Assembly: GCA_021373185.1 (NCBI GenBank)
Contig: JAJFTF010000054.1
Coordinates: forward strand, 1-56,648
Direction of reading: 5' to 3'
DNA: 56,648 nucleotides
Source of the DNA: Betaproteobacteria bacterium
GTDB taxonomy: Bacteria; Pseudomonadota; Gammaproteobacteria; Burkholderiales; Sulfuricellaceae
Shown here: positions 40,700 through 49,655 of the stretch, one piece after another
How the letters are laid out: each line of letters begins with the position of its first letter
Position numbering within the stretch: position 1 is the stretch's first letter
Made by a program: the position numbers and the translations under genes
Notes under the pieces: model-generated
What the model saw: only the letters and a program-made list of their open reading frames with translations
Told to the model about the DNA's origin: nothing
Databases searched by the model: none

Positions 40700-42760
40700 A
40701 TGGCCACAGTCTTCCACACCGGCCCCGACCGTGATGTGGCGGCGCGCTACCTCGCCGCCGCGCTCAAAACCCACAAACAAGCAGAAATCGCCCGCCATTT
40801 GGGCGTTGATGCCCGTACCGTTCGCCGTTGGACGGTCGAACAATCGGTGCCTGCGCATTACGCATTTGGCCTGCAACGCCTCTTGCCGCTGGAGTTGCCA
40901 TTTGCCGACGACGCCCCATTCACCTTCATCGATCTTTTTGCCGGCATTGGCGGCATCCGCATGGCTTTCGAGGGTTTGGGCGGGCATTGCGTGTTCACCA
41001 GCGAGTGGGACAGTTACGCACAGAAAACCTATGCCGACAATTATCCCGGTGGTCACCAGATCAACGGGGACATCACGCAAATGGACGCAACGGACATCCC
41101 GGATCACGATGTCCTGCTGGCAGGTTTTCCCTGCCAGCCGTTTTCCATTGCCGGGGTGAGCAAAAAAAATGCCTTGGGCAAGGCGCACGGTTTCGCATGC
41201 GAAACGCAAGGCACTCTGTTCTTCGATGTCGCCCGCATTATTGAAGCGAAACGACCCCGCGCCTTTTTGCTGGAAAACGTCAAAAACCTCGTTTCGCACG
41301 ACAAGGGACGAACCTTTGACGTTATTCGCCGAACCCTGACAAAGGACTTGGGTTATCACATCCATTACCGCGTAATCGATGGCGCTCATTTTGTGCCGCA
41401 ACACCGCGAGCGCATTCTCATCGTCGGCTTTCGCGAACCGACAAACTTTGATTTCGACGCCCTGCCATTGCCCGCCAAAGGCCGGCGCACATTACGCGAA
41501 ATTCTGCACAAGACCGATGGCCGAGAGCCACTCCTGCCGTGGGACGGGGATCGCTTTTTCAATCACGCCGGACAGCGGGTTGACCCCAAGTACACGCTTA
41601 CCGACAAGTTATGGGCCTATTTGCAAGGCTATGCAGCAAAGCATCGGGCCAAGGGCAATGGCTTTGGTTTCGGCTTGGTTACCCCAGATAGCGTCACCCG
41701 CACCCTGTCCGCACGTTACTACAAGGACGGTTCTGAAATCCTTGTTTATCAGGGCGAGAACGCCAATCCACGGCGTCTGACGCCACGTGAATGCGCACGG
41801 CTAATGGGCTTCCCGGACACGTTCAGGATTCCGGTGTCGGATACGCGGGCTTATAAGCTATTTTCTCAAGCGGCAGTTGTGCCGATGATAGAAGCAACTG
41901 CTAAACTCATGACTTCTTTCATTTCCTCCAAGAATTCGGCGAACATGGTTGCCACCGTGCCCCCGCCGAAAGACATCATGGTCACAAGGCTTTGGACAAA
42001 AGAGCAAGTAAAGCTGGCATTTCATTTGTATTGCCAGCTCCCATATGGGCGAATTCACGGGCGCAACCCGGAAATAGTTGCATTGGCAAAGGTTCTCGGT
42101 CGTACATCTGATGCCGTTGCCATGAAGATGCTTAACATCGCAAGCCTTGATCCAGCCATTACGAGCACAGGACGAGCAGGCTTGGGAAATGCCTCTGCAT
42201 TGGATCGAGAAGTATGGGATGAATTTCACGCGGATTGGGAAAGGCTTGCCGTGGAATGCCAACTTCTCCGCCAGCAACTAGACCAAAATGTCGTGGAGGA
42301 CTTGGAGCTGGAAAGCGATGAGCTATTGCCAGAAGATTTCACTGGAGAAACTCGGCAAGTCCTAACAACACAGAGAATTAAACAGCATTTTTTTCGTCGC
42401 GCTGTTTTAAGTAGCTATCGAGGACGTTGCTGCATGTCCGGCCTGTCAGAGCCGCGCCTATTGGTTGCCAGTCATATTGTGCCGTGGAGCAAGGACAAAG
42501 TGAATCGCCTAAATCCAAGCAATGGTCTGTGCCTTTCGGCGATTCATGACCGCGCTTTTGATAAAGGACTTATTACGCTTTCTGATGATTTCAAGATTGT
42601 GATTTCAGAAGAGCTAAAACAGCGTGACGAAATTTTCGTAAGAGAGGTACTGTTACCGTTGGATGGAATTTCTATAGAATTGCCTGAACGTTTCACACCT
42701 AGCATTGAGTTCATTTCGCGCCACAGAGCAAACATTTTTGTCGACAATCGGACGGCATAA
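40700..42760 (+). CDS. Fused DNA cytosine-5 methyltransferase / HNH endonuclease (single-chain restriction-modification)
   Basis: A 686-aa fusion. Residues 1-60 include a helix-turn-helix (KQAEIARHLGVDARTVRRW). Residues about 74-395 form a C5-methyltransferase: FIDLFAGIGG (SAM site), GFPCQPFSIAG with catalytic Cys145, LLENVKNL, QHRERILIVGF, and RTLSARYYKDG before a variable region. Residues about 430-686 form an HNH nuclease: an N-terminal RLWTKEQVKLAFHLYCQLPYG segment often seen in stand-alone HNH restriction proteins, then ASHIVPW with His592, Asn608 and IHDRAFDKG with His616. ATG 40700 has GGAG 6 bases upstream. It lies between spoT and ridA, neighbours in related genomes, so it was probably inserted there. 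Confidence 0.88.
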   Translation: MATVFHTGPDRDVAARYLAAALKTHKQAEIARHLGVDARTVRRWTVEQSVPAHYAFGLQRLLPLELPFADDAPFTFIDLFAGIGGIRMAFEGLGGHCVFTSEWDSYAQKTYADNYPGGHQINGDITQMDATDIPDHDVLLAGFPCQPFSIAGVSKKNALGKAHGFACETQGTLFFDVARIIEAKRPRAFLLENVKNLVSHDKGRTFDVIRRTLTKDLGYHIHYRVIDGAHFVPQHRERILIVGFREPTNFDFDALPLPAKGRRTLREILHKTDGREPLLPWDGDRFFNHAGQRVDPKYTLTDKLWAYLQGYAAKHRAKGNGFGFGLVTPDSVTRTLSARYYKDGSEILVYQGENANPRRLTPRECARLMGFPDTFRIPVSDTRAYKLFSQAAVVPMIEATAKLMTSFISSKNSANMVATVPPPKDIMVTRLWTKEQVKLAFHLYCQLPYGRIHGRNPEIVALAKVLGRTSDAVAMKMLNIASLDPAITSTGRAGLGNASALDREVWDEFHADWERLAVECQLLRQQLDQNVVEDLELESDELLPEDFTGETRQVLTTQRIKQHFFRRAVLSSYRGRCCMSGLSEPRLLVASHIVPWSKDKVNRLNPSNGLCLSAIHDRAFDKGLITLSDDFKIVISEELKQRDEIFVREVLLPLDGISIELPERFTPSIEFISRHRANIFVDNRTA

Positions 42761-43138
42761 ATGTTAGAAGAACATCTTTTTTTGCATGAAGACGCATTTG
42801 ATGCTTTTTTTATACCTTACCGGCATCCAAAAGCACGGTTTAATATTTGGGGCGGGTTAGGTCTGGAAACATTCGGCGAAGATTTGCGACTTGTTTGTAG
42901 TCTTGATGAAGCCTATGTATGGACTGTAGTTGAGAGTGGTTGTGACTCAGACCATTGGATCACTTCCGGCATTCATTATGTTAATCGAATTTGCTATTTA
43001 GTAACAAAAAACCCTCATGACGGTTTGAGCGTAAGCTTTCGAGCCCCACATAACCTTAGGTCGCTAACGCCAATTGGGTTAGAAAGGCAGTTACGAAAGC
43101 TCGAAAAAGCCATGATGCAAATGGGGAACTTAGGTTGA
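42761..43138 (+). CDS. Hypothetical protein coupled to the methyltransferase-nuclease gene
   Basis: A 125-aa protein of unknown family starting MLEEHLFLHEDAFDAFFIPY. It has no membrane segment; its N-terminal half is aromatic and acidic (RFNIWGGLGLETFGEDLRL) and its C-terminal helix is basic (LERQLRKLEKAMMQM). Its ATG follows the upstream stop with no gap, so the two genes are co-translated and probably moved together. The base composition is clearly AT-richer than that of ridA and recG. A role in restriction, immunity or regulation of the fusion enzyme is conceivable but nothing in the sequence shows it. Confidence 0.72.
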   Translation: MLEEHLFLHEDAFDAFFIPYRHPKARFNIWGGLGLETFGEDLRLVCSLDEAYVWTVVESGCDSDHWITSGIHYVNRICYLVTKNPHDGLSVSFRAPHNLRSLTPIGLERQLRKLEKAMMQMGNLG

Positions 43139-43544
43139 TAGCCATTAAGGAACCGGCTTCACTCTAGTGATACACGGCTTCAACCCGGCGCGAAACGTCT
43201 TCACCAAAAGTTCGGGCCAGTAGCATTTTAAGAGACCGGATGGAGATGGGTTGCTTGGTGTTCGGCTCCCCTTGGTCTGCCGCCGAGCAGCACAGCCGAG
43301 CCGGGGGATGTCGGCGAGGACTGTCTGAGGCCAAAGGCCGAGTTCCGCAGCCGCCCGGCTCGGCGAGCAGCGCAGGGAAGCCCGCAGGGCCGGCAGATGG
43401 GGGCGGATTTCTTTGGTTACTTTCTTTGTCCGTTCAAAGAAAGTAACCAGCCCGCCGGGCTGCCCCCGGCAATAAAAAACGGTGCGCATAGCGCACCCTA
43501 CAACATCTGAATTTACATAAAATTTGCACAGAAAGGAAACCTTC
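43139..43544. repeat. Non-coding composite of three inverted repeats
   Basis: This 400-base gap has no credible gene. It holds GCCGAGCCGGG (43295-43305) with its complement at 43354-43364; GGTTACTTTCTTTG (43415-43428) with its exact complement at 43435-43448 over a 6-base loop; and GGTGCGC (43481-43487) with GCGCACC (43491-43497). The last two are words I associate with dispersed repeats in betaproteobacterial genomes. Confidence 0.8.
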
Positions 43545-43928
43545 ATGCCCAAACAAATCCTCTCCACCCCCAACGCCCCCGCCGCCATCGGCACCTATTC
43601 CCAAGGCGTGAAAGTCGGCGACACCGTTTACCTGTCCGGCCAGATCGGACTCGACCCCACCACCATGCAATTGGTCGAGGGCATCGAGCCGCAGATTCAT
43701 CAGGTGTTTCTCAATCTGAGCGAGGTCGCCAAGGCTGCCGGCTGCAATCTTAACCACACGGTCAAGCTGAATGTTTATCTCACCGACCTCGGCAATTTCG
43801 CCAAGGTCAACGAAATCATGGCGCATTATTTTGCCCAGCCTTACCCGGCACGGGCCGCGGTCGGCGTGAAGGAGCTGCCGCGCGGCGCGCTGGTGGAAAT
43901 GGACGCGGTGCTCTTCGCCGGGGAATGA
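43545..43928 (+). CDS. ridA: RidA-family enamine/imine deaminase
   Basis: RidA hydrolyses reactive 2-aminoacrylate-type enamines released by PLP enzymes. The 127-aa protein has [21 protein letters not shown], the substrate-binding Arg in [21 protein letters not shown], and [20 protein letters not shown] 43545 follows GAAAGGAAA and gives the family start ([15 protein letters not shown]). It overlaps recG as ATGA, so the two are coupled. Confidence 0.95.
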   Translation: MPKQILSTPNAPAAIGTYSQGVKVGDTVYLSGQIGLDPTTMQLVEGIEPQIHQVFLNLSEVAKAAGCNLNHTVKLNVYLTDLGNFAKVNEIMAHYFAQPYPARAAVGVKELPRGALVEMDAVLFAGE

Positions 43929-45958
43929 CCGTCTCGCCGCCCATCAAGGCCACCGCGGCGGTGCAGGGCAAGCTCGACAAGCTCGGCCTCCATACCGTCG
44001 CCGACTTGTTGCTGCATCTGCCGCTACGCTATCAGGACGAAACCCGTCTTTATCCCATCGCCCATGCGCCGCAGGGCCAAGCAGTGCTGGTCGAGGGCGA
44101 GGTGATCGACACCAATGTGCAGTACCGCCCGCGCCGCACGCTGGTATGCCGGGTGGAAGATGGCAGCGGCGAGATGACGCTGCGTTTTCTGAATTTCTAT
44201 CCCAGCCAGATCAAGCAACTCTCTGCCGGCAAGCGCGTGCGCCTGTTCGGCGAGATGCGCTACGGTTTTCTCGGCATGGAGATGGTGCACCCGCAATACC
44301 GCATGGTGCATGAAGGCGACGCGGTCGCGGAAGCGCTCACCCCGATTTACCCCACTACTGCCGGGCTGTCGCAAGCGGCGCTGCGCAAGCTGGTGCTGGC
44401 GGCGCTTTCTGCCGGCGATCTGGCCGACACCTTGCCCGACGATGTGACGCAAGCACTCAACCTGCCCGGCTTTGCCGAGAGCATCGCCTACCTGCACCAG
44501 CCGCCACCGGATGCGCCGCTTGAGCTGCTGGCCGAGCGCACCCACCCGGCATGGCAACGGCTCAAGTTCGACGAATTGCTGGCGCAACAGCTTTCCATGT
44601 CGCTGCATTATCGGCGACGGCGCGCCCAGTCCGCCGCCGCCATGCCGTCACAGCACAAGCTGACCAAGGCGTTGCTGGAGTCGCTGCCGTTTCCGCTGAC
44701 GCGCGCCCAGCAGCGGGCAGGCCGGGAACTCGCCGGCGATCTGGCCTGCCCCCACCCGATGCAGCGCCTGCTGCAAGGCGACGTTGGCAGCGGCAAGACA
44801 GTGGTCGCGGCGCTGGCTGCGCTGCAAGCCATCGAAAACGGCTTTCAGGCGGCCATCATGGCGCCCACCGAAATCCTTGCTGAGCAACATTTTCTCAAGC
44901 TGTCCGGCTGGCTGGCGCCGCTCGGTCTGCGCGTCGTCTGGCTGGCCGCAGGCCTGCCGAAAAAGGACAAGCTGGCGGCGCTGGAAGCCATTGCGGCGGG
45001 CACGGCGCATCTCGCAGTCGGCACTCATGCCTTGTTTCAGGATCAGGTCGAATTCCACAATCTCGGTCTGGCGATCATCGACGAGCAGCACCGCTTCGGC
45101 GTGCACCAGCGCCTGGCGCTGAGAAAAAAGGGTGCCCAGCCGCACCAACTAATGATGAGCGCCACGCCCATTCCGCGCACCCTGTCGATGAGCTATTACG
45201 CCGATCTCGACGTTTCGGTGATCGACGAGCTGCCGCCGGGGCGCACGCCGATCGTCACCAAGCTGGTCGGCGACAGCCGCCGCGACGAGGTGGTAGCGCG
45301 GGTGCGCGAAGCCTGCCTCAAGGGACGGCAAATTTACTGGGTGTGCCCGCTGATCGAGGAGTCGGAAACGCTCCAGCTCAAGACCGCGACGGAAACCTTC
45401 GAAGCGCTTTCTGCTATTTTTCCCGAACTCAAGGTGGGGCTGGTGCATGGCCGCCTGAATGCACGCGACAAGGCGGCGGCGATGGAGGCCTTCAAGAGCG
45501 GAGCAACCCATTTGCTGGTCGCCACCACGGTGATCGAAGTCGGCGTGGATGTGCCCAATGCCTCGCTGATGGTGATCGAACATGCCGAGCGCTTCGGGCT
45601 ATCGCAGCTTCACCAGTTGCGTGGACGAGTCGGGCGCGGCACGGCGTCGAGCGCATGCATCCTGCTTTACCAGACGCCGCTGTCGGAAACGGCGCGGGCG
45701 CGGCTGAAGATCATCTACGAGAACAGCGACGGTTTCGAAATCGCACGCCACGACCTGCTGCTGCGCGGCCCCGGCGAATTTCTGGGGGCGCGCCAGAGCG
45801 GCGTGCCGATGCTCAAGATCGCCGACATCGAACAGGATATGAACCTGCTGGAAACGGCGCGGCAGGTTGCCGCCAAACTGATCGCCGAACGACCGGACGT
45901 GGCAGAGCGGCATTTGCAGCGCTGGCTGGCGGGTGCGGAACAGTTTCTGAAGGTATAG
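43925..45958 (+). CDS. recG: ATP-dependent DNA helicase RecG
   Basis: RecG remodels stalled replication forks and Holliday junctions. The 677-aa protein has an N-terminal wedge/OB domain ([29 protein letters not shown] split over strands), Walker A in [14 protein letters not shown], Walker B DEQH in [23 protein letters not shown], the TRG-type [15 protein letters not shown] and QLRGRVGRG, and a terminal wedge-contacting region with [19 protein letters not shown]. Its start overlaps the ridA stop by 4 bases. Confidence 0.97.
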   Translation: MTVSPPIKATAAVQGKLDKLGLHTVADLLLHLPLRYQDETRLYPIAHAPQGQAVLVEGEVIDTNVQYRPRRTLVCRVEDGSGEMTLRFLNFYPSQIKQLSAGKRVRLFGEMRYGFLGMEMVHPQYRMVHEGDAVAEALTPIYPTTAGLSQAALRKLVLAALSAGDLADTLPDDVTQALNLPGFAESIAYLHQPPPDAPLELLAERTHPAWQRLKFDELLAQQLSMSLHYRRRRAQSAAAMPSQHKLTKALLESLPFPLTRAQQRAGRELAGDLACPHPMQRLLQGDVGSGKTVVAALAALQAIENGFQAAIMAPTEILAEQHFLKLSGWLAPLGLRVVWLAAGLPKKDKLAALEAIAAGTAHLAVGTHALFQDQVEFHNLGLAIIDEQHRFGVHQRLALRKKGAQPHQLMMSATPIPRTLSMSYYADLDVSVIDELPPGRTPIVTKLVGDSRRDEVVARVREACLKGRQIYWVCPLIEESETLQLKTATETFEALSAIFPELKVGLVHGRLNARDKAAAMEAFKSGATHLLVATTVIEVGVDVPNASLMVIEHAERFGLSQLHQLRGRVGRGTASSACILLYQTPLSETARARLKIIYENSDGFEIARHDLLLRGPGEFLGARQSGVPMLKIADIEQDMNLLETARQVAAKLIAERPDVAERHLQRWLAGAEQFLKV

Positions 45959-46036
45959 CATTGCAAATACCATCGGCGAACAAACCACGAAATGCTATTA
46001 TTAAACTAAGTTAATTTTCATAGATCCTTGACCCAT

Positions 46037-46930
46037 ATGAATCTCCAGCCTGTAGCCATTGAAGAAATCCCCATCGGCAAACCTTTACCATGGCAGCTCT
46101 ATAGCCATGAGGGATATACCGTGTTTGCGCGGGGAGAAAGAATCGCCGACGCGGAGCAACTGAAACCCCTGATTGCCAACGGTCTGCTCCGGGATGTGGA
46201 TGCATTGCCGCAGGATGAAGAAACCGAGATTTGGGAAGAAGCTGAAGGCACCCCGCTGAACACGCCGTTTCCGCCGCCCGGAATCAGGGCGCAAACAGGC
46301 GAACGGGTGCAATTACGCATCCTCGGTCGCGACATTCAGGCCTTTTACTATGCCCAACTGATCGGCTACATCAGGAATCAGACCATTCTGGTAACCGCCC
46401 CGCTCGATGGCGGCCAGCGCGTCATCATGACAGAGGGAGAGCGCGTGGAAGTCAGAATGCTGACCGGCAGCAACATTCACATCTTTCAGTCCATGATCCA
46501 GCGCGTGTGCATCAGCCCCTCCTATTACATGCATCTGGAATATCCGGCCAAAGTCCGTACACAACCCCTGCGCAAATCCCCTTGGGCCAAAATGGCGCTG
46601 ACGGCTTCCGTCACCGACGCGCAGGGCAATCAGGAAACCGCCCGCATCATCAATCTCAGCCCGGATGGCGCGCAAATCCACATCTCCCGCTCCATGGGCG
46701 GAAAAAACGATTCCCTGCGCCTCACTTTGCCGATCAACATCGACGACCTGAAAACCACGCTGACGCTGGATACGCTGATCGAACACGTCCGCCCGGCCAA
46801 GGTAGACCGAAGAACCGACGAAACGAACATGATGGAATACGGCATCTCGTTCAACAACACGCCCACCGAAGATACGCTTTGGCTCAAATGCCTGATCTAC
46901 CAGCGCATCGCCGAAGGACATCTGGGCTAA
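46037..46930 (+). CDS. PilZ-domain protein with a degenerate c-di-GMP motif
   Basis: A 297-aa protein with an N-terminal region (1-85) I do not recognise, a YcgR-type N domain (about 88-185, GERVQLRILGRDIQAFYYAQ, TEGERVEVRMLTG) and a C-terminal PilZ domain (about 186-290). PilZ proteins bind c-di-GMP through RxxxR and D/NxSxxG. Here the first motif reads LRKSPWAKM, with Trp where the second Arg usually is, and the second reads NLSPDG. Binding may therefore be weak or lost. A TTG at 46028 is in frame; ATG 46037 is preferred. It stands alone between recG and ubiC. Confidence 0.83.
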   Translation: MNLQPVAIEEIPIGKPLPWQLYSHEGYTVFARGERIADAEQLKPLIANGLLRDVDALPQDEETEIWEEAEGTPLNTPFPPPGIRAQTGERVQLRILGRDIQAFYYAQLIGYIRNQTILVTAPLDGGQRVIMTEGERVEVRMLTGSNIHIFQSMIQRVCISPSYYMHLEYPAKVRTQPLRKSPWAKMALTASVTDAQGNQETARIINLSPDGAQIHISRSMGGKNDSLRLTLPINIDDLKTTLTLDTLIEHVRPAKVDRRTDETNMMEYGISFNNTPTEDTLWLKCLIYQRIAEGHLG

Positions 46931-47000
46931 AGCCTATTTCAAACGCCGGTTTTCCATTCTTCCGGTAACGGGCATAATCCATCTTTTGCCGATTGACTCA

Positions 47001-47546
47001 ATGAAGTCCGATTCCCAAACCACGGGCTGGCCGTTACGGCTGACCGGATCACAGGGGCGCTACCGCCCCTGGCTGCTCGACCGTGGCTCGCTCACCCAGC
47101 GCATTCAGGCGCGCTGCAGCGCCTTCAGCGTGCGCCATGTGCGCCAGCGCAACGGCATGGCGCTGCCGTCGGAACGGCGCATGGTCGCTCTGAAACATCA
47201 CGCCCATGCCCTGCTGCGCGACGTGTTTCTTTACTGCGGCGAAACGCCGATGGTATTCGCTCACAGCGTACTGCCCGCCGCCAGCTTGCACGGCTCCTGG
47301 CAAGCCCTTGGCCGGCTCGGCAACAAACCGTTGGGTGCGGCGCTGTTTTCCAATCCTCATGTGCGGCGCGCGCCGTTGCGCTTCAAAAAACTCAGGCCAC
47401 GCGACGCACTCTACCGGCTGGCCAGTGCCATCCTGCCCAATCCGCCAACTTGCCTTTGGGCGCGCTGCTCAATATTCACCCTGAAACAAAAACCGATACT
47501 GGTCACCGAAGTATTTCTGCCGGGCATTCTGGAGCTGAGACCGTGA
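47001..47546 (+). CDS. ubiC: Chorismate lyase UbiC
   Basis: UbiC converts chorismate to 4-hydroxybenzoate and pyruvate, the first committed step of ubiquinone synthesis. The 181-aa protein shows the family features [36 protein letters not shown], the [14 protein letters not shown] segment, and a Glu near the end (VTEVFLPGI). The ORF opens earlier, but ATG 47001 is preferred. It overlaps ubiA as GTGA. Confidence 0.94.
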   Translation: MKSDSQTTGWPLRLTGSQGRYRPWLLDRGSLTQRIQARCSAFSVRHVRQRNGMALPSERRMVALKHHAHALLRDVFLYCGETPMVFAHSVLPAASLHGSWQALGRLGNKPLGAALFSNPHVRRAPLRFKKLRPRDALYRLASAILPNPPTCLWARCSIFTLKQKPILVTEVFLPGILELRP

Positions 47547-48409
47547 CCCTGACCGAGCGGCTGACCCAATACGAAAGGCTGATGCGGCTCGACAAACCCA
47601 TCGGCATCCTGCTCCTGCTGTGGCCGACATTGTGGGCGCTGTGGATTTCCTCGAACGGCCATCCCAACTGGATCGTGGTCTGGATATTCGCCCTCGGCAC
47701 GGTGCTGATGCGTTCTGCCGGCTGCGTCATCAACGATTTCGCCGACCGCGATTTCGACCCGCATGTGGAGCGCACAAAAAACCGCCCGCTCGCCGCCGGC
47801 CTGGTCAGCAAAAAGGAAGCTCTGGCGCTGTTTGCGCTGCTCACACTATCGGCTTTTTTGCTGATCCTGCGCCTCAACCCGCTGACCCTCAAGCTCTCGT
47901 TTGCCGCACTGTTCCTCGCCGCCAGCTACCCCTTCACCAAGCGCTTTCTCGCCATACCGCAGGCCTACCTCGGCATCGCTTTCGGCTTCGGCATCCCGAT
48001 GGGCTTCGCCGCCCAGACCGGCAGCGTGCCTGCCGTCGCCTGGGCCATGCTCGCCGCCAACATCTTCTGGGCAGTGGCCTACGATACCGAATACGCCATG
48101 GTGGATCGCGAGGACGACCTCAGGATCGGCATCAAGACATCGGCCATCACTTTCGGCAAATACGACATCCTGGCAATCATGCTGTGCTATGCAGCGACGC
48201 TGGGCATCCTTGCCGGCATCGGCGTCAAACTCGGGCTGGGCTGGGCCTATTATGGCGGCCTGCTGGTCGCCGCAGGTATCGCCGCCTACCATTACACCCT
48301 GATCAGAAGCCGCGAACGAGCCAACTGCTTCAAGGCATTCCTGCACAACAACTGGCTGGGCGCGGCGGTGTTCGTCGGCATCGCGCTGAATTATCTGATC
48401 GCTGCTTGA
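47543..48409 (+). CDS. ubiA: 4-hydroxybenzoate octaprenyltransferase UbiA
   Basis: UbiA is the membrane prenyltransferase that attaches the polyprenyl tail to 4-hydroxybenzoate, using the product of ubiC. The 288-aa polytopic protein has both Asp-rich motifs, NDFADRDFD with the following [10 protein letters not shown], and [12 protein letters not shown], and eight or so hydrophobic segments. The translated frame extends upstream into ubiC; I chose GTG 47543 because it gives the family start ([21 protein letters not shown]) and overlaps the ubiC stop as GTGA. Confidence 0.96.
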   Translation: MTLTERLTQYERLMRLDKPIGILLLLWPTLWALWISSNGHPNWIVVWIFALGTVLMRSAGCVINDFADRDFDPHVERTKNRPLAAGLVSKKEALALFALLTLSAFLLILRLNPLTLKLSFAALFLAASYPFTKRFLAIPQAYLGIAFGFGIPMGFAAQTGSVPAVAWAMLAANIFWAVAYDTEYAMVDREDDLRIGIKTSAITFGKYDILAIMLCYAATLGILAGIGVKLGLGWAYYGGLLVAAGIAAYHYTLIRSRERANCFKAFLHNNWLGAAVFVGIALNYLIAA

Positions 48410-48469
48410 GCGGCATGACGCCTTTCCGGCACGGGCGGGCAATTCAATCCATTATTGGGAGGCATCGAT

Positions 48470-48925
48470 ATGAACGGGAAGATCAAAACAACACTCGCCT
48501 GCTGCCTTCTACTGGCATCATCCATGGCGACAGCTCAGCCAGAAAGTGTGCCGGAAGACGGTCGCCAACTAGTCGCCATGCCCGATGCGGCGCGCACCAT
48601 CATGCGCACCGACATGCTTGACCACTTGGCCGCACTCAACGAAATTGCCGGCCATCTGGCGGAAAACAATCTGGCCGCTGCGTCTGAGACTGCCGAGAAC
48701 CGCATCGGCAACAGCACCATCGGCAAACACGCAGCAATGGCACGCGGCCAAGGGCCGGGACGCTATATGCCGGACACCATGCGCCAGTTGGGCTGGGGAA
48801 TGCATAGTGCGGCGAGCGAATTCGCTCAGACCGTGAAGCAAGGCGACCAAACCAAGACCTATGCCGCGCTACAAAAAATCATGTCGAGTTGCGTGGCATG
48901 CCACATGTCATTCCGCACGCGCTGA
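48470..48925 (+). CDS. Periplasmic c-type cytochrome (cytochrome c'-like)
   Basis: The 151-aa protein has a signal peptide (MNGKIKTTLACCLLLASSMATAQ) and a single heme site CVACH only about a dozen residues from the C-terminus (KIMSSCVACHMSFRTR). A C-terminal heme in a helical protein (four predicted helices, e.g. RTDMLDHLAALNEIAGHLAE) fits the cytochrome c' / c-556 fold, which binds NO or carries electrons. GGGAGG lies about 8 bases before the ATG. The gene stands alone, followed by a dispersed repeat. Confidence 0.85.
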   Translation: MNGKIKTTLACCLLLASSMATAQPESVPEDGRQLVAMPDAARTIMRTDMLDHLAALNEIAGHLAENNLAAASETAENRIGNSTIGKHAAMARGQGPGRYMPDTMRQLGWGMHSAASEFAQTVKQGDQTKTYAALQKIMSSCVACHMSFRTR

Positions 48926-48957
48926 TCGGCCTGCGTCGGGCTAAAAAGGCAGTTCAG

Positions 48958-49086
48958 CCACGGATTTGCACAGATGCACACGGATTACCAATGCGTCAGC
49001 ATTAACATGCTCAACCCTCTTCCGACGAACCGCAAATATTCGACAACGCATTGTTCTATCGGTGTAAATCCGTGTTCATCCGTGGA
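48958..49086. repeat. Foldback repeat of the CCACGGAT family
   Basis: CCACGGATTT (48958-48967) and an AAATCCGTG/CATCCGTGG right arm (49067-49086) flank a 90-base centre; the left arm continues GCACAGATGCACACGGAT. It lies between the cytochrome gene and a convergent hypothetical gene. Further copies are at 51136 and 53804. Confidence 0.85.
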
Positions 49087-49129
49087 TAAAAGAGATTTTC
49101 AGATTGGACTGTTCAGAGAGGAAAAATGA

Positions 49130-49160
49130 AATCGCCGACATTTCAGGAATACCGGCGATT
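49130..49160 (-). terminator. Terminator of the hypothetical gene at 49203
   Basis: AATCGCCG (49130-49137) pairs with CGGCGATT (49153-49160) over a 15-nt loop. On the minus strand the stem is followed by TTTCATTTTTCC. It lies 43 bases past the stop of the minus-strand gene. Confidence 0.55.
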
Positions 49161-49202
49161 GATCAGGCGACGCCGTGCAAAATGCACGGCAAAGGCAAAT
49201 AA

Positions 49203-49487
49203 TTAGTGGCCGGCCTTGAGGCTGGCGGCAAAAGCAGTTCTCAAGCTTTGCGGAAATTCGAACTGGTCGAAAGCGCGGCAAACTTCGGCCTCGTTCACGC
49301 CGTCGCTGCGGCCCTCGAAACGAATGCCGAGCGGCCGGCCATTCGAAGCCAGTGTCGCGAAGGCGGAGCGCCAGCGCTGAACCTCGGCAAGACGCTCGCG
49401 CAATTCAGGCTCGTTGCTGATGACCACGCCAGCCCGTTTCAAAAAGTCCAGAAATTGGTCAAATGACTCGTCGCTCAGACTACCCAT
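49203..49487 (-). CDS. Hypothetical protein, unknown family
   Basis: A 94-aa soluble protein starting MGSLSDESFDQFLDFLKRAG. It is helical and charged (PELRERLAEVQRWRSAFATLASN, EAEVCRAFDQFEFPQSLRTAF), with no membrane segment, signal or motif I recognise. A ribosome site (AAGGAG) precedes the ATG, and a terminator-like hairpin follows. GC and codon use are like the neighbours, so it is probably expressed. It is divergent from ubiD. Confidence 0.62.
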   Translation of the reverse strand: MGSLSDESFDQFLDFLKRAGVVISNEPELRERLAEVQRWRSAFATLASNGRPLGIRFEGRSDGVNEAEVCRAFDQFEFPQSLRTAFAASLKAGH

Positions 49488-49655
49488 CTCAATATCTCCT
49501 TAAAACCACTACAGTAATGACTCCCATGAAGCCAATAACGAGGTAAACCCGACACGGTTGACAAGCAAATTCAAAGGAGTGTGGAATTGCCCGCGCAATA
49601 ACACTATGCTATGTCTATTTTCCCAGCCCGAGGCTGGTCACAGCGGAATGATCTG

